Origin: Clitopilus passeckerianus
Lineage: Eukaryota; Basidiomycota; Agaricomycetes; Agaricales; Entolomataceae
DNA: 64,000 nt
Direction: 5' to 3'
NCBI GenBank assembly: GCA_944990035.1
Contig: CALYLX010000082.1
Location: forward strand, 434,001-498,000
The number at the start of each line of letters is the position of its first letter. Position 1 is the stretch's first letter. The notes below the pieces were generated by a model that was not told the DNA's origin, did no database searches, and was given only the letters and a program-made list of their open reading frames with translations. Positions 1-12,552 of this stretch are shown here, in pieces. The translations under genes were made by a program, and so were the position numbers.

Positions 1-1984
1 AGCTGGTCCTGATGGCGGGTAGAGTAATGCAGCCTCAGCAGGGGTTGCATTCGGCTTCGGCGAAGGTTCGTCAACGGCTAGGAGTTTCCCTTGCTCTGCT
101 AAAGCAATTCCCCGGACAGGGTGTCCGAGACAAAGGATGCCTGAAAGTCCAGTGACTGAACGGGCAGCCACTCGGATCGTATCATCGAGGGCATCTTGCG
201 TTGGGGGAGATGGCATAGATGAGACCAGAAGAGACTGATAGAGGCGCGATAAGGCGAGAAGCGGATGAGAAGATGGTGTGACTCCTGCAGAGATCAGGAT
301 AGGAATGAGCTTTGATGTTAGTTGGATTGATTTTACGGGGTCTGGGGATTCTAAGTGAGTCCGTCATGTAGCGGAATCATAGTCAGGTCACACCTTGAAA
401 CTGGAGGGCTGTAGCTTTGTCAAGGGCTTCCTGCCCCACTCGCATTGCATCCAAAATAGAATCGGTGTCTTTCACGGCAGCCTTGCATTTCGCGCATTGT
501 GTAAGGTTATCCTCTGCGTACGACGAGAATGGGTCAGCAGGACTATCAAATGAGTATATCGGGAAGATGTACCTTCGGTCGGTGCAGTGCACGCACCGCC
601 GCAAGACTTGGGGCAGAAGACTGAGGCCCGAGGGTCCGGGTCACCCGGTGCCGTGCAAAGTGAGCATTTGCAGTCGAAATTGTAGGTCTCTTTCAGGGAC
701 TGCTGGCGCATCTCTCGCGGCAACGTGGTGTCAATGTAGGAGGTCAAGATCTGATAGGAAACACATCAACGACGGAGTCTGTAGCAATGAAGGTCTCAGC
801 TCACCTGCTCATCAGGCCGCAGGGGACGCAACACAATCACCTGCATTTGAGGCTCGCTGCTGGTAGCGTCGGGTGAGATGCGGGGAAAGACTACGACCGC
901 GTTGGGGTCGCAAGAGTGATTGATGAGCGCGATGGTTGGAGACACTGACACACCAATTGGAGTCAGAGTTGGCGTAGTGACCGCAAATGTATTGGTGATA
1001 AACTATGTATAGCGGGGAGGATTAGAGCAGGTAAGATCACCATAATGATAAGATTTACGCGAGAGGTCAGATCAACAAGAGCGCTGGCGGAGTTGAGGCC
1101 GAAGCTTGTGAGTTCCGCTGGGGAAGAAACGCCCAAATAGCGGACGAGCGCATGCGACAGGTGCGTGTGGACTTCATAAGATGATGGAGCAAGTGATGCA
1201 CGATCTATTGAACAGTAGGTGAGCAAATCTGTCTGGCCGAGATGGAGATGTCTCCTTACGTGACTGCAAGGAATCAATTTCTCGGGCCTGAAAATCGCTG
1301 GTGAGTGGAGTGTGGAGCTGATACGGCGAAAGTCAATACCCAACTACTCTCAAAACCTTTCTTCTGTTTCCGCCAGAGTAGACGGCCCAGACATCTGACA
1401 GCATCACTTGGCACAGAGAGATCATCGGATGGCGCTTGTTCTCGCCATCTGATCAGAGAAGAGCATTCGTTCTTGTGTAATGGCCAATCCTTGGACTGAC
1501 AGCTCTGTTTTTTGCAGCCCGGGTTAGGAGACGCAATACAAATGGAAAAAAAACGCACAGAGTCACAGTAGTATACGGTACGGCAGGTACCACATCTCTT
1601 GACACCAGTTGGGCCAAAACAGTTGGAGCAGTATGATCCCAGGTGCTGGTTACTCAGAACAGCAACATGTGGCCTGACCACCAACACGACGTCACCTGTG
1701 AGAAATATATTGTTAGTGCAAGAACAGAGGCAGTAAGGAAGACTGAGACCTGGATTGTAGTGCGAGAGAGACCATAAACCTCTGCCGGACGTCGAAGTTC
1801 TCATCTCGATCGGGGGGGGCAACGAGTACAGATTACTAGCTGGTTGAGCAGTCTTGTCATCGGTGATGCTGGAAGACTGGGGAGAACTGTTGGATACATT
1901 GTCCGTGGATTCTTTTCTTTGAGAAACATACGATTGCGCCACTTTAGATTTCCGACCTTTCTTCAAATCCGCGAACGATGCCAT
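1..1984 (-). CDS. SET/MYND (SMYD-like) protein lysine methyltransferase, 3' end beyond window
   Basis: A minus-strand gene of several short exons starting with the ATG at 1984 (MASFADLKKG...). Seen in order: a low-complexity Ser/Thr-rich N-terminus; a SET-start-like GRGLW; a MYND zinc finger at roughly residues 100-140 with the usual Cys/His spacing (CSNC..., YYC, ...HKNEC); the SET motif NHSCDPN (about 900-950); a post-SET Cys cluster (CKCSLC) near 650; then helical C-terminal sequence running to position 1, as in the TPR-like tail of SMYD proteins. The family transfers methyl groups from S-adenosylmethionine to lysines of histones and other proteins. NHSCDPN is complete, so activity is plausible. 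The C-terminus lies outside the window. Family assignment is firm; substrate unknown. Confidence 0.87.
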
Positions 1985-2361
1985 GGTGGTGGACGAAAAT
2001 GAACAGCGCGTTATTTGCTCAAGTTTTTTTGCGGTGGCAAAGTGTACAGCCACTGCTCCTAGCCCAGGCCGATCATAGAAATCGCAATCATGCCAATTCA
2101 AAGCTGGGCAAAATACTGGGAAATAATTCTATTAAATGAAAGCTAAATTACACTCTATGACAGGTCTAAAGAACGTCTAAGGAAAGTCGGAAAGTCTAAA
2201 GAATGCTTCGCGTAAAGGAAGGTCTAGGTCTATGATATCAACTAGAGGAAGGACAACAAAAAAACAGACAACCACAAGACAACCAACGACAAGGAACGAT
2301 GAAAACAACAGCAAGCACCTTGCAAAGCACGGGGAAGAGGGAGAGATCGAGCACGAGAAGA
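1985..2361. other. Intergenic, promoter side of SMYD-like gene
   Basis: Lies between the start of the SMYD-like gene and the stop of the transporter, both on the minus strand. It must hold the SMYD promoter and transporter 3' UTR. No distinct motif or ORF of note was seen. Confidence 0.5.
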
Positions 2362-4610
2362 TCAAACAGTTGCCTTCTCATTAGTTTCTTTCATCTTCCG
2401 CTCTTTCATCGCCATCTTGCCGCCATCAAGATAACTCGGGAGCGGAATGTCCTCCATCAGGAAGGACAAGACGAATCCTACAAAGAGGAATCCAGTTAGA
2501 GTGAACCACAAGGGGCGTAAGCTCTTAGCGAACGCCTCCTGAACTTCAGCTTTTGACGGGTTTTGAAGTAGACGAATCGTCGGTATGATCGAGTAAATCA
2601 TGTCAGCACCGCCTGGAACAGTAGCAAGTAAATCAGGGGGTAGAACATCCCTTAGTCGATTGTTAAGAATGGCGCCTCCGACAGCGATTCCCCACACCTG
2701 TCCCAGGGATCGGGCAAATGTGAAGAATGCGACAGCTTGTGCATTGGCTGACGCCGGGAGAGGCGTAAGGATGGGGAAGTGGCTTGCACCTAAGGGAATC
2801 CGATCGAGATCAGCCGTGTGACTAAGAAAAAGGCTCAAATACGCACCGAAAACGAGTCCAGCGCCAGCAGCACCTGGAATGAGCTGGATTATGGTTACGG
2901 CCGTCGGTGTTGCGGCTTTAGTAAAGCAAAATGCAGATAAAGTAGCCAGGAACAGGAGCCATCCCAACCAGAGTTGAGGACGGTACGACCCTAGGAGCCT
3001 TACGCTTGCGCCACCAATGACAATCATGGGCCTAGTTACATTCCATAAAATTCTGTCTCGTGAAGATGAATGGCTTGCTTACCCCACAAGGTAGCTAAAG
3101 CTGAAGAATCGGACGCCTTTGACTGCTTGGTAGTACACTGGAGTATAATCTGGCGAAAGGGCATCTAAATGAGCATTCGACTCATAGAGAGAGCAAGGGA
3201 ACTGACAGGTCATCGATATGGCGACAAGAGAATTGAAGAAAATCTGAGCATAGCCAGAGACAGTAGTCCTGTTCCTCATAATGTCTCGAGGCACCTGTCA
3301 TTACATGTTGGGGGAACTCCGACGAACACGTTCAAGCCAACGACAATCGTACCATTGGTTGGGCGGCAAACCTCCACTCATAGACCAACCAACCGATGAA
3401 GCCCAGAGTCCCGATAACAAACAGGGCTATAACACGAGGAGACTTCCAGCCGTATCGTGTGCCACCCCATGTAAGCGCAAGCACTAAGGAGACCGAGCTC
3501 GAGATCACCAACAAATCTCCACTGTCGGACTCAAGTTAGACGAGCTGTACTTCATGCTTTGGATTCTACGAACTCACATCCAGTCAATTGATGCCATTTT
3601 CTTTCTCAACGATCCTGGGGGAGTGGGGAGATTCATGAAAAGGATGACGAGAATCATGGCAACTCCACTTATAGGGAGATTGAGGACTGGGCGGAGCTCA
3701 GTCAGCAGAAGATATGAGCCACGAGAAGGATCGATCTTACAAAACAGCCATCTCCATGCGCCACGTTCTGCGAGGGAGCCACCCACTAGTGGGCCAACTG
3801 CGATGCCGGTTGCCCATGTCCTGTGCCACAGGAATCAGAACATGGATGTATGAACTGTAGAACCGACCACTTACATGCCAGTTATCCCGGTATAGCTACC
3901 TCTTTGACTTAAAGGAACCTATGCCGACATTGAGTTCATCGATCGTTATCCATGACACCGGCTATCTCACCATATCGCTAACAACGATGGGTGTAAGAGC
4001 AATGATTGCGCCCCCTCCGATACCTTGAACGGCTGTAGAATGTCTCAGCATCAAGTTGGTTTCCGACAAGTGGTTGGCCTACTCCTGCCAGCGATGAACC
4101 AACCCATGTCCGGGGCCATGCCACACATAGCACTTCCAAGGGCGAAGCATATGAGACCGCCGACTACGGCAACTTTTCTGCCCAGGATCTGTGAATTGAT
4201 GTTAATAACGAGGGTCGCCACAGATAGCCTTGCTCAGTACCTGAGAGACACCGGCACTAATAGGGAGAAAGGCTGTTGATGCAAGCTGAGGAACGGATTA
4301 GCTATCGGTCCCGATCGGGGGTGAAGATAAGGACTTACAGTGTACGTAGTTCCTGCCCAAGCAAACTCTTTGCCCTTGAGGTCACGGATAGTAGAAGGGA
4401 GAGCAGGTGCAAGAGAACTCTAAGAATACAAACCAAGGAGTAGAATTGGTTTCCGGATGTTGCGGATCACGAAGGTTAACAATGCTTTACCAGTTCAAGA
4501 GCGCTCAAGAACAAGGAAAACACAAGGGCAAGGAAGACCAGCCAGAACTGATAACCTTTCCGTGCGTCGGGAGCAGTTGCCTGGCTCAGATTTGTTTGAT
4601 GTTGAGGCAT
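2362..4610 (-). CDS. MFS exporter, DHA2 / TRI12-like, 14-TM type
   Basis: The start is at 4610 (MPQHQTNLSQ...), followed by a first membrane helix (FWLVFLALVFSLFLSALE). Short exons then give the DHA2 signature FAWAGTTYTL, the loop motif GRKVAVVGG, the family motif QGIGGGAIIALTPIVVSD (around 3990-4030), a GGSLAERGAWRWLF-type antiporter stretch (about 3750-3790), and a long last exon (2362-3027) with helices and the closing ...FLMEDIPLP tail. DHA2 proteins are proton-coupled exporters of drugs and secondary metabolites in the plasma membrane. About eight introns are needed and no stop interrupts the conserved parts. It lies about 11 kb from the terpene synthase, so a role in exporting that product is possible but only inferred from distance. 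Confidence 0.88.
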
Positions 4611-5238
4611 TTTGGTAATGAGAATTGCAAAGGAGTGTGTGAGCTCGTAAGTGACGTACGAGGGACCTCTGGGGCCACCTCTTTGTCTGTAGAGAGCAGG
4701 TGGTGTAAGTAGAGATACAAGGGTGGGAACGGGCTCCACTGAGGGTTCGGTGCTTGCTTTAATCCAGATCCATTCCGAGAACGAGAAAATTTCCGTTGAA
4801 TTCAAATGAAGTCCTAATCAGTACTCGGCTGACAACAACTGCCTCAAATGGCACCGCATCTAATCAGCATGCGTACCACGGGACCAGGACTCGGTGTAAT
4901 TATAGCACTCGGATGCTTACTGTTAAAAAAGTAGAGCAATGCTCAGTAAGACTTTGTCCTGTTCAGCTGGAATGTAAGCAGCTTTATGGCGAGTTTCTGT
5001 CAACAAGCAGCCAAAGAACTGACCTACAAGTCCATCACGCACGTTTGTAATGCCGATCGGCCAACAACCAAGCAAACCCCGAAGGGCTTGAAGCGAACAC
5101 GTCCATATATAAGACTGTAAACTATTGGACATACAACGATAGGAAAGGGTTCGAATGATAAATTAATTGGTACTATGTATAGAGAACGATTAGTAAGTTG
5201 TTTCCTTGCCAGCGTTCTGAGAACTGCAGCTGGGCGGC
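4611..5238. other. Intergenic
   Basis: Upstream of the DHA2 exporter and downstream of the first bestrophin gene. Only short chance ORFs; no recognised element. Confidence 0.45.
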
Positions 5239-7333
5239 TCAGAAATGCCTCGTGACATCGTCGACCTCCTTCCAATTGACCACCAGGACTCGGTTGATGC
5301 TTCCTATTCCAGGCTCCGGAGTATCATGGGCGTGATCATGATGTCCGCCTGCCGTCAGCCCATGGCTTCTAGGTTCTTCATGAGGCATGTGGTAAAGCCC
5401 ATCGTCACCAACAGATTCCATAATGTCGACAGCGCTCCGCCTATCCGCGGGTGCGAAGGGTTGATTCCTGCCGATCTTAAGGTCAGACTGAGTTACGGAA
5501 TGTCAAGAGGAGATAATGTACCAGGGGCTGAAGATAACGGATGACGGATCGGGGTTGGTGAACTGTGGTCCAGATTAGACGGCATGAATTTTGAACAGGG
5601 GGAGCACATACGGCCGTGATCTCATGAAGCTCTCTTTGGATGCTGAGGCAGAAGGCATCGAGGTCCAAATCATTGAGATCGTAGTTGAAGGGGTTCTCGC
5701 TATAAAACGGGTCCTTAGTAACGTATGAAGTTGTAGTAGGGAGAGCCGTGTCGTACATTTCTTGGCCGATCTCCAAGAATCCGACCAGCAGGAAGGAGGT
5801 AAAAGCTGTGGCTGGAATGGTATACCAACCGAAAGCGTCGAAGATTTGAAACTAGAAATTTGTTAGTCCCACGTAACCAGAAGCCACGAGCACTCTTACA
5901 GGCAAGAAGGACAGATATATCCACAGCGTCATACGGAGGTGCGCCTGATATGCGAATGGGAGTGGGGTGTTCCGAATACGGTCAAGGTTGGAGAGGGTGT
6001 CCTGAAGGAACGTCATATTATTTACCAGTCCAGTCGCAATTGCAGATTGGACAAGGCCCTTGTTCATTAGATCTGGCGGAGATGATCAATTAACGTGGAC
6101 GATCGCAGTGGTTACCAATGCTTACGAGCAGTATAACTTGACAGGACGAGGAGAATCTCTAACGGGACGTTGCTCTCGACGGCATCCAGCTTCTTCCTCC
6201 TTCTGTGCTTTTCCAGTGACTCTGGAGCTATGTTCCTTCCAAATAAATTGCGGGCAATATATCGAAACAACCGAAGTAGAGGGATGAAATCATAGATCGT
6301 CTCCTTTGGAGGACTGCGAGCGTGCCTCAGCTCTCGGTCACTCTCAACGCGAGGCAGGGCTTGTTCGGGATCAAAGGCTTTTCTCCTAGTTCCCGATCGG
6401 TAAATTCTCTTTTCATCGTCAGGGAATAAGGTAGTTCCTCGTGAGGGCGTTGGGTCGGAGTTGGCACGATGAACGGGGTGTCCAAAGTCGTCAGCTGCCG
6501 CACGAGGGTTCCTATTTGCTGGCATATATTCCTTCGTGCCAGACTTTTTGAGGTCGGAGGCGTGATGTTCGTGGCATGCAGCCCAGAGAGGGAGCATGTC
6601 TGAATCGTGATGACCGATGCTGGACGCATGCCGGGGAAGGAAGGAGATCAGGGGATAGAGATCTCGGTAATAGATACCAGGCTCGCCACGCAGAAAATGT
6701 TTGACAGATACAGAAAATGCTTGAATCTAGCAAGAAATTGGACGTTAGATTGTTCTGTCTCAAGAAAAACGATGGTCCATTACCAGATTGATCATTGTCT
6801 TTTTCTCGATGATTGCTTCAAGGGTCTTGATGTTCTCAATTTTCTCTCCCTCACGCTCATTAGGGACGTGAAGCCAGATCTAAAAAGATTTGGTTAAGAA
6901 GGTGCTAGAACTGTCTGAAGGTCGACAAACCATTTGAGCCAAGTTCCTCGAACCAATCTGGATATTGGTCCACAGTCTCTTGCCATCTTGATATCTATGA
7001 GTTTGGTTGCTTTAGCCGTGTATCGCGAATACCCAGATCTCGCAAGCTTACCCTTGGTAGGCTGATGATGTCCTAAATGAAATGACCAGACCGAGAACTG
7101 TACCGAGGACTGTCAAGAGTTGATTGGAAATCGAGAGGTCGTGGTCTGTGAGCTTGGAAACCGATGCCACCACTGCGTATTACCTGGTCAGCTTGGGAAC
7201 CTTGATAGAGGTTAGACATACTCGTGGAAACGAGCGTGAAAAACAGCACTTCGGGCCAGATGTCGTCGACGACAGTGGCCTTCAGTGTCTTAATCGTCCA
7301 TTTCTTTTGAAACAATGGATTATCTGCGACCAT
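5239..7333 (-). CDS. Bestrophin-family (UPF0187/RFP-TM) anion channel, copy 1
   Basis: Minus strand, start MVADNPLFQ at 7333, stop TGA at 5239-5241. Many small exons encode TM1 (IWPEVLFFTLVST), LGLVISFRTSSAYQRYQDG, a hydrophilic insert of more than 100 residues (about 6300-6560), then DTLSNLDRIRNTPLPFAY, further helices (FLLVGFLEIGQEM) and the diagnostic ENPFNYDLNDLDLD followed by FC (around 5650-5690). This order is that of fungal and bacterial bestrophin homologues, which form pentameric chloride-type channels in membranes. The C-terminal tail is soluble and ends WKEVDDVTRHF. The gene is a tandem paralogue of the one at 8401-10485, with matching exons and motifs. No frame damage was found in conserved parts. 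The ion and compartment cannot be read from sequence. Confidence 0.85.
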
Positions 7334-8400
7334 CCTTGGGTTTCAAGGGAAGCAGAATCAGAGGTAGGTCGAAACTGAGGTCGTTCTGGGCGTGAATGGC
7401 GGGAGCAAGTGGCCTTTGTCTGTACTCGGGGATAGAGCGAAGTGAGGCAGGTTGGTGGCTGGAAAGCGTCTGACGAGTTCTTTCCAGCCGAACCTCAGAT
7501 AAATGAGAGGGAAGCGAGGCAATGCACGAGCCAAGGGCCTTGAAAACATGAGGCGGATTGGATCGTGGTGGTTTCTAACATCGGCCTTCACACCAATCAT
7601 TCGAGTTTCAAATGGCTGTCACCTCCAGCGCTATGAATGCCAAGGTGGCGATCGTCCTATTTCTTTCAGTTCAAGGTCAAGGCAAATGTGACGTTGAAGT
7701 TCCGATTCTCTTGCATGAAGGTGAAAATCTCAGGTGCCACAGAGCCCGAATCCTGGGGAGTCGGTGTATCTCAAGTTCGGTTGCGCGTCTGCTTGGCACT
7801 CGATTCGCGCCTTCCATATACTGAGTCCCTGAGGTTCGAGAGAGCCGGAGTTTAGGCTCAAACTTTGCAGTTTCAAGTGCGAATTGCGATGGTGGCCGTT
7901 GGGAAGAAGATATGAGGGATCATGTGACCGCGAAGTAGAAATTCAATATTTCAAAATACTTTCTTTTCTGAGAAGACTTGGAGACAACAAGCTCGGTAAA
8001 TCGGACAATATGAATAGCAAAGCACTTAGATTAGAACGTGCACCAGCACAGTCGATGCTTCTGCCTATCTATGAGGCAGGACTATTATGATGTAAAGACA
8101 GTGTACTTTTAGCAAACTGGAGAAAACCCAACATTCGACCAAGCTAGGACCGCCGCCAACATGGTCCAAGCAAACGCCAACCAAGAAGAAACCCAAAAGA
8201 ATACAGCCTCGCCACAACCCAAATAACAATAATTAAAAGAATGAGATGTGATGTATATCAGAAATAATATGTACTCGTGAAAGGGCATGAAACGTTAGGA
8301 AGATGAGTAGAAGTCCATAGGAAATCAATCCCTAATAATGCAATGCAGTTTGAGTGAATCGTTATCAACGACTTGATACCGTTTTGATGCTTCTGGGTGT
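7334..8400. other. Intergenic between the two bestrophin genes
   Basis: About 1 kb carrying the copy 1 promoter and copy 2 terminator. The open frames here do not resemble a protein family. Nothing else recognised. Confidence 0.45.
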
Positions 8401-10485
8401 TCAGAAGTGCCTCGTCACGTCGTCGATCTCTTTCCAGTTGGACACCAAGAGTCTCTTGATGCTTCCCATTCCAGCCTCTGGAGTATCCTGGGCACGAGCA
8501 TGATGTCCGGCTGCGGTCAATCCGTGGCTGCTACCGCCCTCCTGAGGCATGCTGTAAAGCCCGTGATTTCCAACCGACTTCATGATGTCAACCACGTTCC
8601 TCCTATCGGTAGGTGCGAAAGGTTGGTTCCAGGGGCTGAAGATGAAGGATGAAGGGTCCGGGTTGACGAACTATAGCGGACTTAGATCAAGGACCCCATA
8701 AGAGCTGAAAGCAACTCACAGCAGTGATTTCGTGGAGCTCTCTCTGAATACCAAGGCAGAATCCATCAAGGTCCAAGTCATTCAAGTCATAGTTGAAGGG
8801 GTTCTCACTATGAGTGATGGTCAGTTAGCAGGTAGAGAATTAGGATAGACACCGGACGTACATTTCTTGACCAATTTCCAAGAATCCGAGCAGGAGGAAA
8901 GATGCAAATGCAGTACCCGGAATGGTGAACCAATGGAAGGTGGCGTAGATTTGGAACTGGCAATTGTATAAGCAAATCTCTACTAGGTTAGATATCAGGA
9001 GATAGACATACGGGAAGGAAGAGCAGGTAGAGCCAGAGCGAGATACGGAGGTGAGCCTGGTAAGCAAATGGCAGCGGGGTATTACGGATACGCTCAAGGT
9101 TGGAGAGAGTGTCCTGGAACAGCGTGATGTTGTTCGTGATACCAGTTGCAATAGCAGGTTGAACGAGGCCGTTGCGCATCAAATCTGAATAAAAACAGAA
9201 TTGAGTAATCGTCAACTTTGGTGAAATGAAATTCCTTACGGGCGGTGTAGCTTGAAAGGACCAAGATAATTTCCAGAGGCACGTTGCTCTCGACGGTATC
9301 CAGCTTCTTCCTCCTCCTTCGCTCCTCCATCTCCTTCTCAGCGATATTCTTCTTGGCAACGACTCGGACCGCCCATCGGAAGAACCTGAACAGCGGAATG
9401 AAATCGTAGATAGAGGACTTCGGTGGGTTACGCGCAGGTCTCAGAGGACGGCCGCTCTCCACATCAGGAAGTGCCTGCTCGGGATCAAATGTGTTCCTCC
9501 TGGATCCGGCAAGAGTAGGGGTGGCCGACTTCGACATGGACTTGACGGTCGCAAACTTCTCCTCATCCGACCAAAGAGTCGTGCCACGCGAGTGTGAGGG
9601 GTCGGAGGTGGTGCGCTGGAGAGGGTGACTCTTGTCGTCAGCTGCTGCGCGCGGGTTCTTGTTTGCTGGCATGTACTCGTCTGTACCGGCGATCTTGGAG
9701 CCGGGTGCGTTGGGATCGTGGCAAGCAGCCCAGAGAGGGAGCATGTCAGAGTCGTGGTGGCCGATATTGGATGCGTAGCGGGGAAGGAAGGAAACGAGGG
9801 GGTAGAGGTCCTGGTAGTAGACGCCGGGTTCCCCACGGAGGAAATGCTTGACGGATACTGCGAATGCTTGGATCTGGCGGAGGGAGGCGGTAAGTTTTTG
9901 GGAGTACGGTCATAAAATCATGTATCCTTACCAAGTTGATCATGGTCTTCTTCTCAACGATGCCCTCGAGAGTTCGAATATTCTCGGGCCTGTCTCCCTT
10001 ACGTTCATGTGGGACATGGATCCAAATCTAGCGAGTTACGAGTCAGAACATGGTAAGACGTTAAATTTCACGGCTTACCATCTGAGTCAAGTTTCTTGTG
10101 CCGACGATGATATTGGACCACATCTTCCTACCATCCTGGTACCTGTGATGTCGGCTCCGTTAGATACGTTATTCTATGGGCGCCTTTGTTGACACTAACC
10201 TTTCATATGCCGATGACGTTCTGAACGAAATGACCAGACCGAGGACTGTACCAAGAACGGTCAAAAGCTGGTTTGAAAGTGAGAGGTCGTGTGGCGTGAG
10301 CTCAGAGATAGCAGCCACCACTGTCAACGTCGCCCGGTCAGCTGGGGTGCATTGCGGCGCAAGATGAACGTACTCGTGGCAATGAGCGTGAAGAACAGGA
10401 CTTCAGGCCAAATATCATTGATAACGGTGGCATTAAATCTCTTCAATGTCCACCTTCCTTGGAAGAGTGGGTTATGTGCAACCAT
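8401..10485 (-). CDS. Bestrophin-family anion channel, copy 2
   Basis: Start at 10485 (MVAHNPLFQ), stop TGA at 8401-8403. Domain order is the same as in copy 1: first helix IWPEVLFFTL, a hydrophilic insert (9440-9740) with MLPLWAACHDPNAPGS, DTLSNLERIRNTPLPFAYQAHL, ENPFNYDLNDLDLDGFC near 8760-8810, and the tail WKEIDDVTRHF. The two genes are head to tail and similar over their whole length including the divergent insert and tail, so they come from a local duplication. No stop or frameshift was noticed in the conserved exons. Function as a chloride-type channel is inferred from the family. Confidence 0.85.
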
Positions 10486-12552
10486 GGTGACGCCTCGAGG
10501 ACTCTAGCAGCGAATGTGGCGTGAACTGGCGGGTTTCGACCAAAGTTCCCCTGGGAAAAGGCCAATGGTAAAGAGTGAGTGAAGTTGGGAAGAAAAAGAA
10601 TGTCAGTGGGGATTCGAGGGTATGTTTTTATTGAAGGCAGCCTATTTTTGCCGGATCAAGGTAACCACACTGTCCTTGTTACGGAGGTGCTTCTCAATGG
10701 GATTATCACCACGTTTTCGGTGGCTGGGCACAAGTGCCAAGATCGTCGAGTTTTGGGTTTTATCGGCCATCTAGGGTCCCAAATGAGGTTCTATGAAGGC
10801 ACAAGGTCTTCCAACAGCTTGCAGCTTCGCTATAAATATATCCCAGAGCATTCAAACGAAATATGAAGAAAAAAGCTGCTAAAGAGATGGCACATGAGGG
10901 ACTTTCGCTGAGAAGCCAGTCGCGGTGGTGCAGGTTTCCTGATCTTCACAACAAATGTCAACAAATCTCCAAAACAACATTCATGCTCCAAACGTCGATG
11001 GGACCAACAAGGGATGATCGCGCCCACCAATGGCCTACAAGCGTGAAAGGTGGTGGCAGTTCATGAAACACCTTTCGAATGATATTTCAGGCTGCACCCT
11101 TGCCTGTACTGTACTAGCTTTCACCCAATCTTTTGTTCTGAAGGTCCACAACGTGTTACGGGCGCTCAAAACCCCAGGTCGACCCTGCTCTGGTGACTCG
11201 GTGAAATCTTCCCTGATTACTGATATGATTGACAAGTGGGGCGGACAAAGGTACCTCCGTGAAGTAAGTTGGGCACGTTGGGATTCACACTGACATCGGT
11301 GGGGACAGACTTCCTATATATCCAGCACCCACAACTCGGCGTCGTTTGTGCTGAGATGCCATCGCAGCATGCAGGCACTTAACGTAGAGTGCCCATTCAC
11401 CCCGCTCTCTACTCTTGGCTTCAGTAAAAAAAAAGGTGAAAGCATCTGGTAAAAATCTTCTGAACACTTCGTCAGCTCGCACGAGCACTTTTTCTTTGAT
11501 TGGCAGCCAATCGGTGAGAATCAGACGGAATCAAATGACGACAGTGCAATGACGGCCATGGTGACCGTGGAATCCCCCCGTTACCATGTCGTCGACAAGG
11601 TCTTCACGCGGACAGGCCGCTCTACCTGCGAAGTTGGCAATTCGGCCAGAGGCTGAACTTTTCTCGAGGAAACGGGCAGTAAATCCCGTGGCTTGCCTCT
11701 GCAGGGGTGGCGCAAATCGGCGAGTGACGGTACCACGTAACCTACTCTTGAAAGTACATAAGTACGGCAGACTAATTGATTGGGCTTTGAAGAATTATAT
11801 TGCATTCTGGTAAATAAAATGACAAATTTCTTTCTGGATTTAGTGGTGTATGGCATTCCCAGGGCGCATCGTATTCAGTTCGTGTCGTAATTTCTTGCAA
11901 GTTGGCCCTGGAGGCTGGGAAACATCCCCTCAAAATCAGGACTCGTGCGACCTGAGGCCCGGAACGGAATTCACAATCACCACCGATGGCAAGCAATAAT
12001 TCTGGAGACGTCTGCGAGAATGAGTCAAGTACTGTGCTTGAAGCTTGAAGTTTGAGAGAAGAGATTAGCTCCGAATCCCGACATGTTCTTCCGTGATCAT
12101 GATCAAAAGGACAGCGTGCCAAAGTGAGAAGACGCTTCATCCAAAACTGTGACTACCACTTGTTGGCTCGAGGATATCCATTCTTAACTGCCCTAAGGCT
12201 CGATGTATCCATATGTGCAAAATCCAATGGCACGCTGCCCTGGTCTTGGATGCACTGGTTCCCCTCTGAGTCGAACCCTTTGCTCGATGCTTTCATCCCT
12301 TACTCGATCACAGCGCCAAAGAATGGTTCTGGAATGCGAAGCAGACATTGATTCCCAGCTGCATCCGCCTCTTTGATCATTGGTGACGTTTTCCTCCCTT
12401 TTGCCTGGACAGACTCCCCCTTGAGAAGCTTGATGCCTCGCGGCTTGCCCAAATTCAAGAATTCATTTCAAGTTGCTTACGAGAGTTGTGGCGGCCTGGA
12501 CTACTTATTCGGCTCGAATTGAATCTTGTTGAGAGCCTCCTTCTTACCTCTC
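10486..12552. other. Two-kilobase gene-poor stretch
   Basis: Between the bestrophin copy 2 start and the GMC oxidoreductase. A TATAAATATA at 10831-10840 is followed by only a 67-codon ORF without family resemblance. Two short pieces look protein-like without an intact frame: an ATG at 11550 opening a 36-codon peptide, and LEKLDASRLAQIQEFISSCL in the last 140 bases before the GMC start. They may be gene relics. No promoter motif stands out apart from the TATA-like box. Confidence 0.35.

Noticed and set aside
7503..7855. Overlapping plus-strand ORFs between the bestrophin copies
   Set aside because: Short, overlapping in different frames and without family resemblance.
10831..10840. TATAAATATA as promoter of a plus-strand gene
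   Set aside because: The only ORF downstream has 67 codons and no recognisable product.
11772..12140. Minus-strand ORF of 122 codons in the gap before the GMC gene
   Set aside because: No domain, signal or clear splicing context; kept only as part of the gap description.
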